Below, piece by piece: positions 5,559 through 5,584 of a stretch of 5,584 nt of DNA. A program made the translations under genes and the position numbers. The stretch's first letter is position 1. Every line of letters starts with the position of its first letter. The stretch is taken from NCBI GenBank assembly GCA_900545525.1, contig UQZX01000057.1, positions 1 to 5,584 of the forward strand. The letters are read 5' to 3'. Below the pieces are notes generated by a model. That model saw only the letters and a program-made list of their open reading frames with translations. It was not told the origin of the DNA and did not search any database. Source of the stretch: an uncultured Prevotella sp. GTDB taxonomy: Bacteria > Bacteroidota > Bacteroidia > Bacteroidales > Bacteroidaceae.

Positions 5559-5584
5559 ATGATGAAGAAAACATTTGCTATCAT
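5559..5584 (+). CDS. Start of a probable exported protein, truncated by window end
   Basis: Only eight full codons are visible, reading MMKKTFAI. A second ATG at 5562 could be the true start. The two lysines followed by hydrophobic residues suggest the beginning of a signal peptide. The upstream bases are A-rich (aatatacaATG), like other Bacteroidetes leaders. A near-match to a -7 box (TACATTTTG, one base too long) lies at 5502-5510. Function cannot be judged. Confidence 0.5.

Overview
The window looks like an intergenic-rich accessory stretch of a Bacteroidales chromosome, most likely Prevotella or a close relative. The signs are Bacteroidetes-type promoters (TAnnTTTG at -7, no Shine-Dalgarno sequences), a secreted protein with the genus-typical C-terminal tail (GMRV..P.KGIYIVNGKKV), a predicted AAA-ATPase of a family greatly expanded in these bacteria, and a palindromic REP-like repeat. 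The genus is inferred from style, not proven.

Layout. 1-1252 (minus): the first 417 codons of a PF09820-type predicted AAA-ATPase, cut by the window edge. 1253-1492: a divergent AT-rich intergenic region with a promoter facing each way. 1493-3616 (plus): a 707-residue secreted multidomain beta-sandwich/Ig-like protein. 3646-3834 (plus): a 62-residue acidic protein of unknown function 29 bp behind it, probably co-transcribed. 3868-3914: a strong intrinsic terminator. 4032-5399: an IS110-family insertion sequence with its transposase on the minus strand. 5401-5487: an 87-bp palindromic REP-like element touching the left end of the IS. 5559-5584 (plus): the first codons of a probable exported protein.

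The main result is the IS110 element. Its 259-nt leader (LE, 5141-5399) encodes what reads as a complete bridge RNA behind a near-perfect Bacteroidetes promoter. It folds by hand into an outer stem enclosing two arms, each with an internal loop and an apical hairpin. The first loop carries TGTCCCTA, identical to the 8 bases of chromosomal DNA flanking the left end of the element, which are the outer end of the REP arm. The second loop carries ATAGAAAG, identical to the 8 bases before the right-end core CT, and TTAGAG, complementary to the left-end core plus the first 4 bases of the element. Both element ends and the CT core can therefore be placed from the RNA alone. The system resembles the established IS621 bridge-RNA recombinase, which also inserts in REP sequences. 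One element does not fit: the right target guide poorly matches the right flank. Circularisation would also join a TTG in the right end to a TAACTTTG in the left end at 20-nt spacing, making a junction promoter.

The other notable signal is a run of eight G in the signal-peptide codons of the secreted protein, a candidate phase-variation tract.
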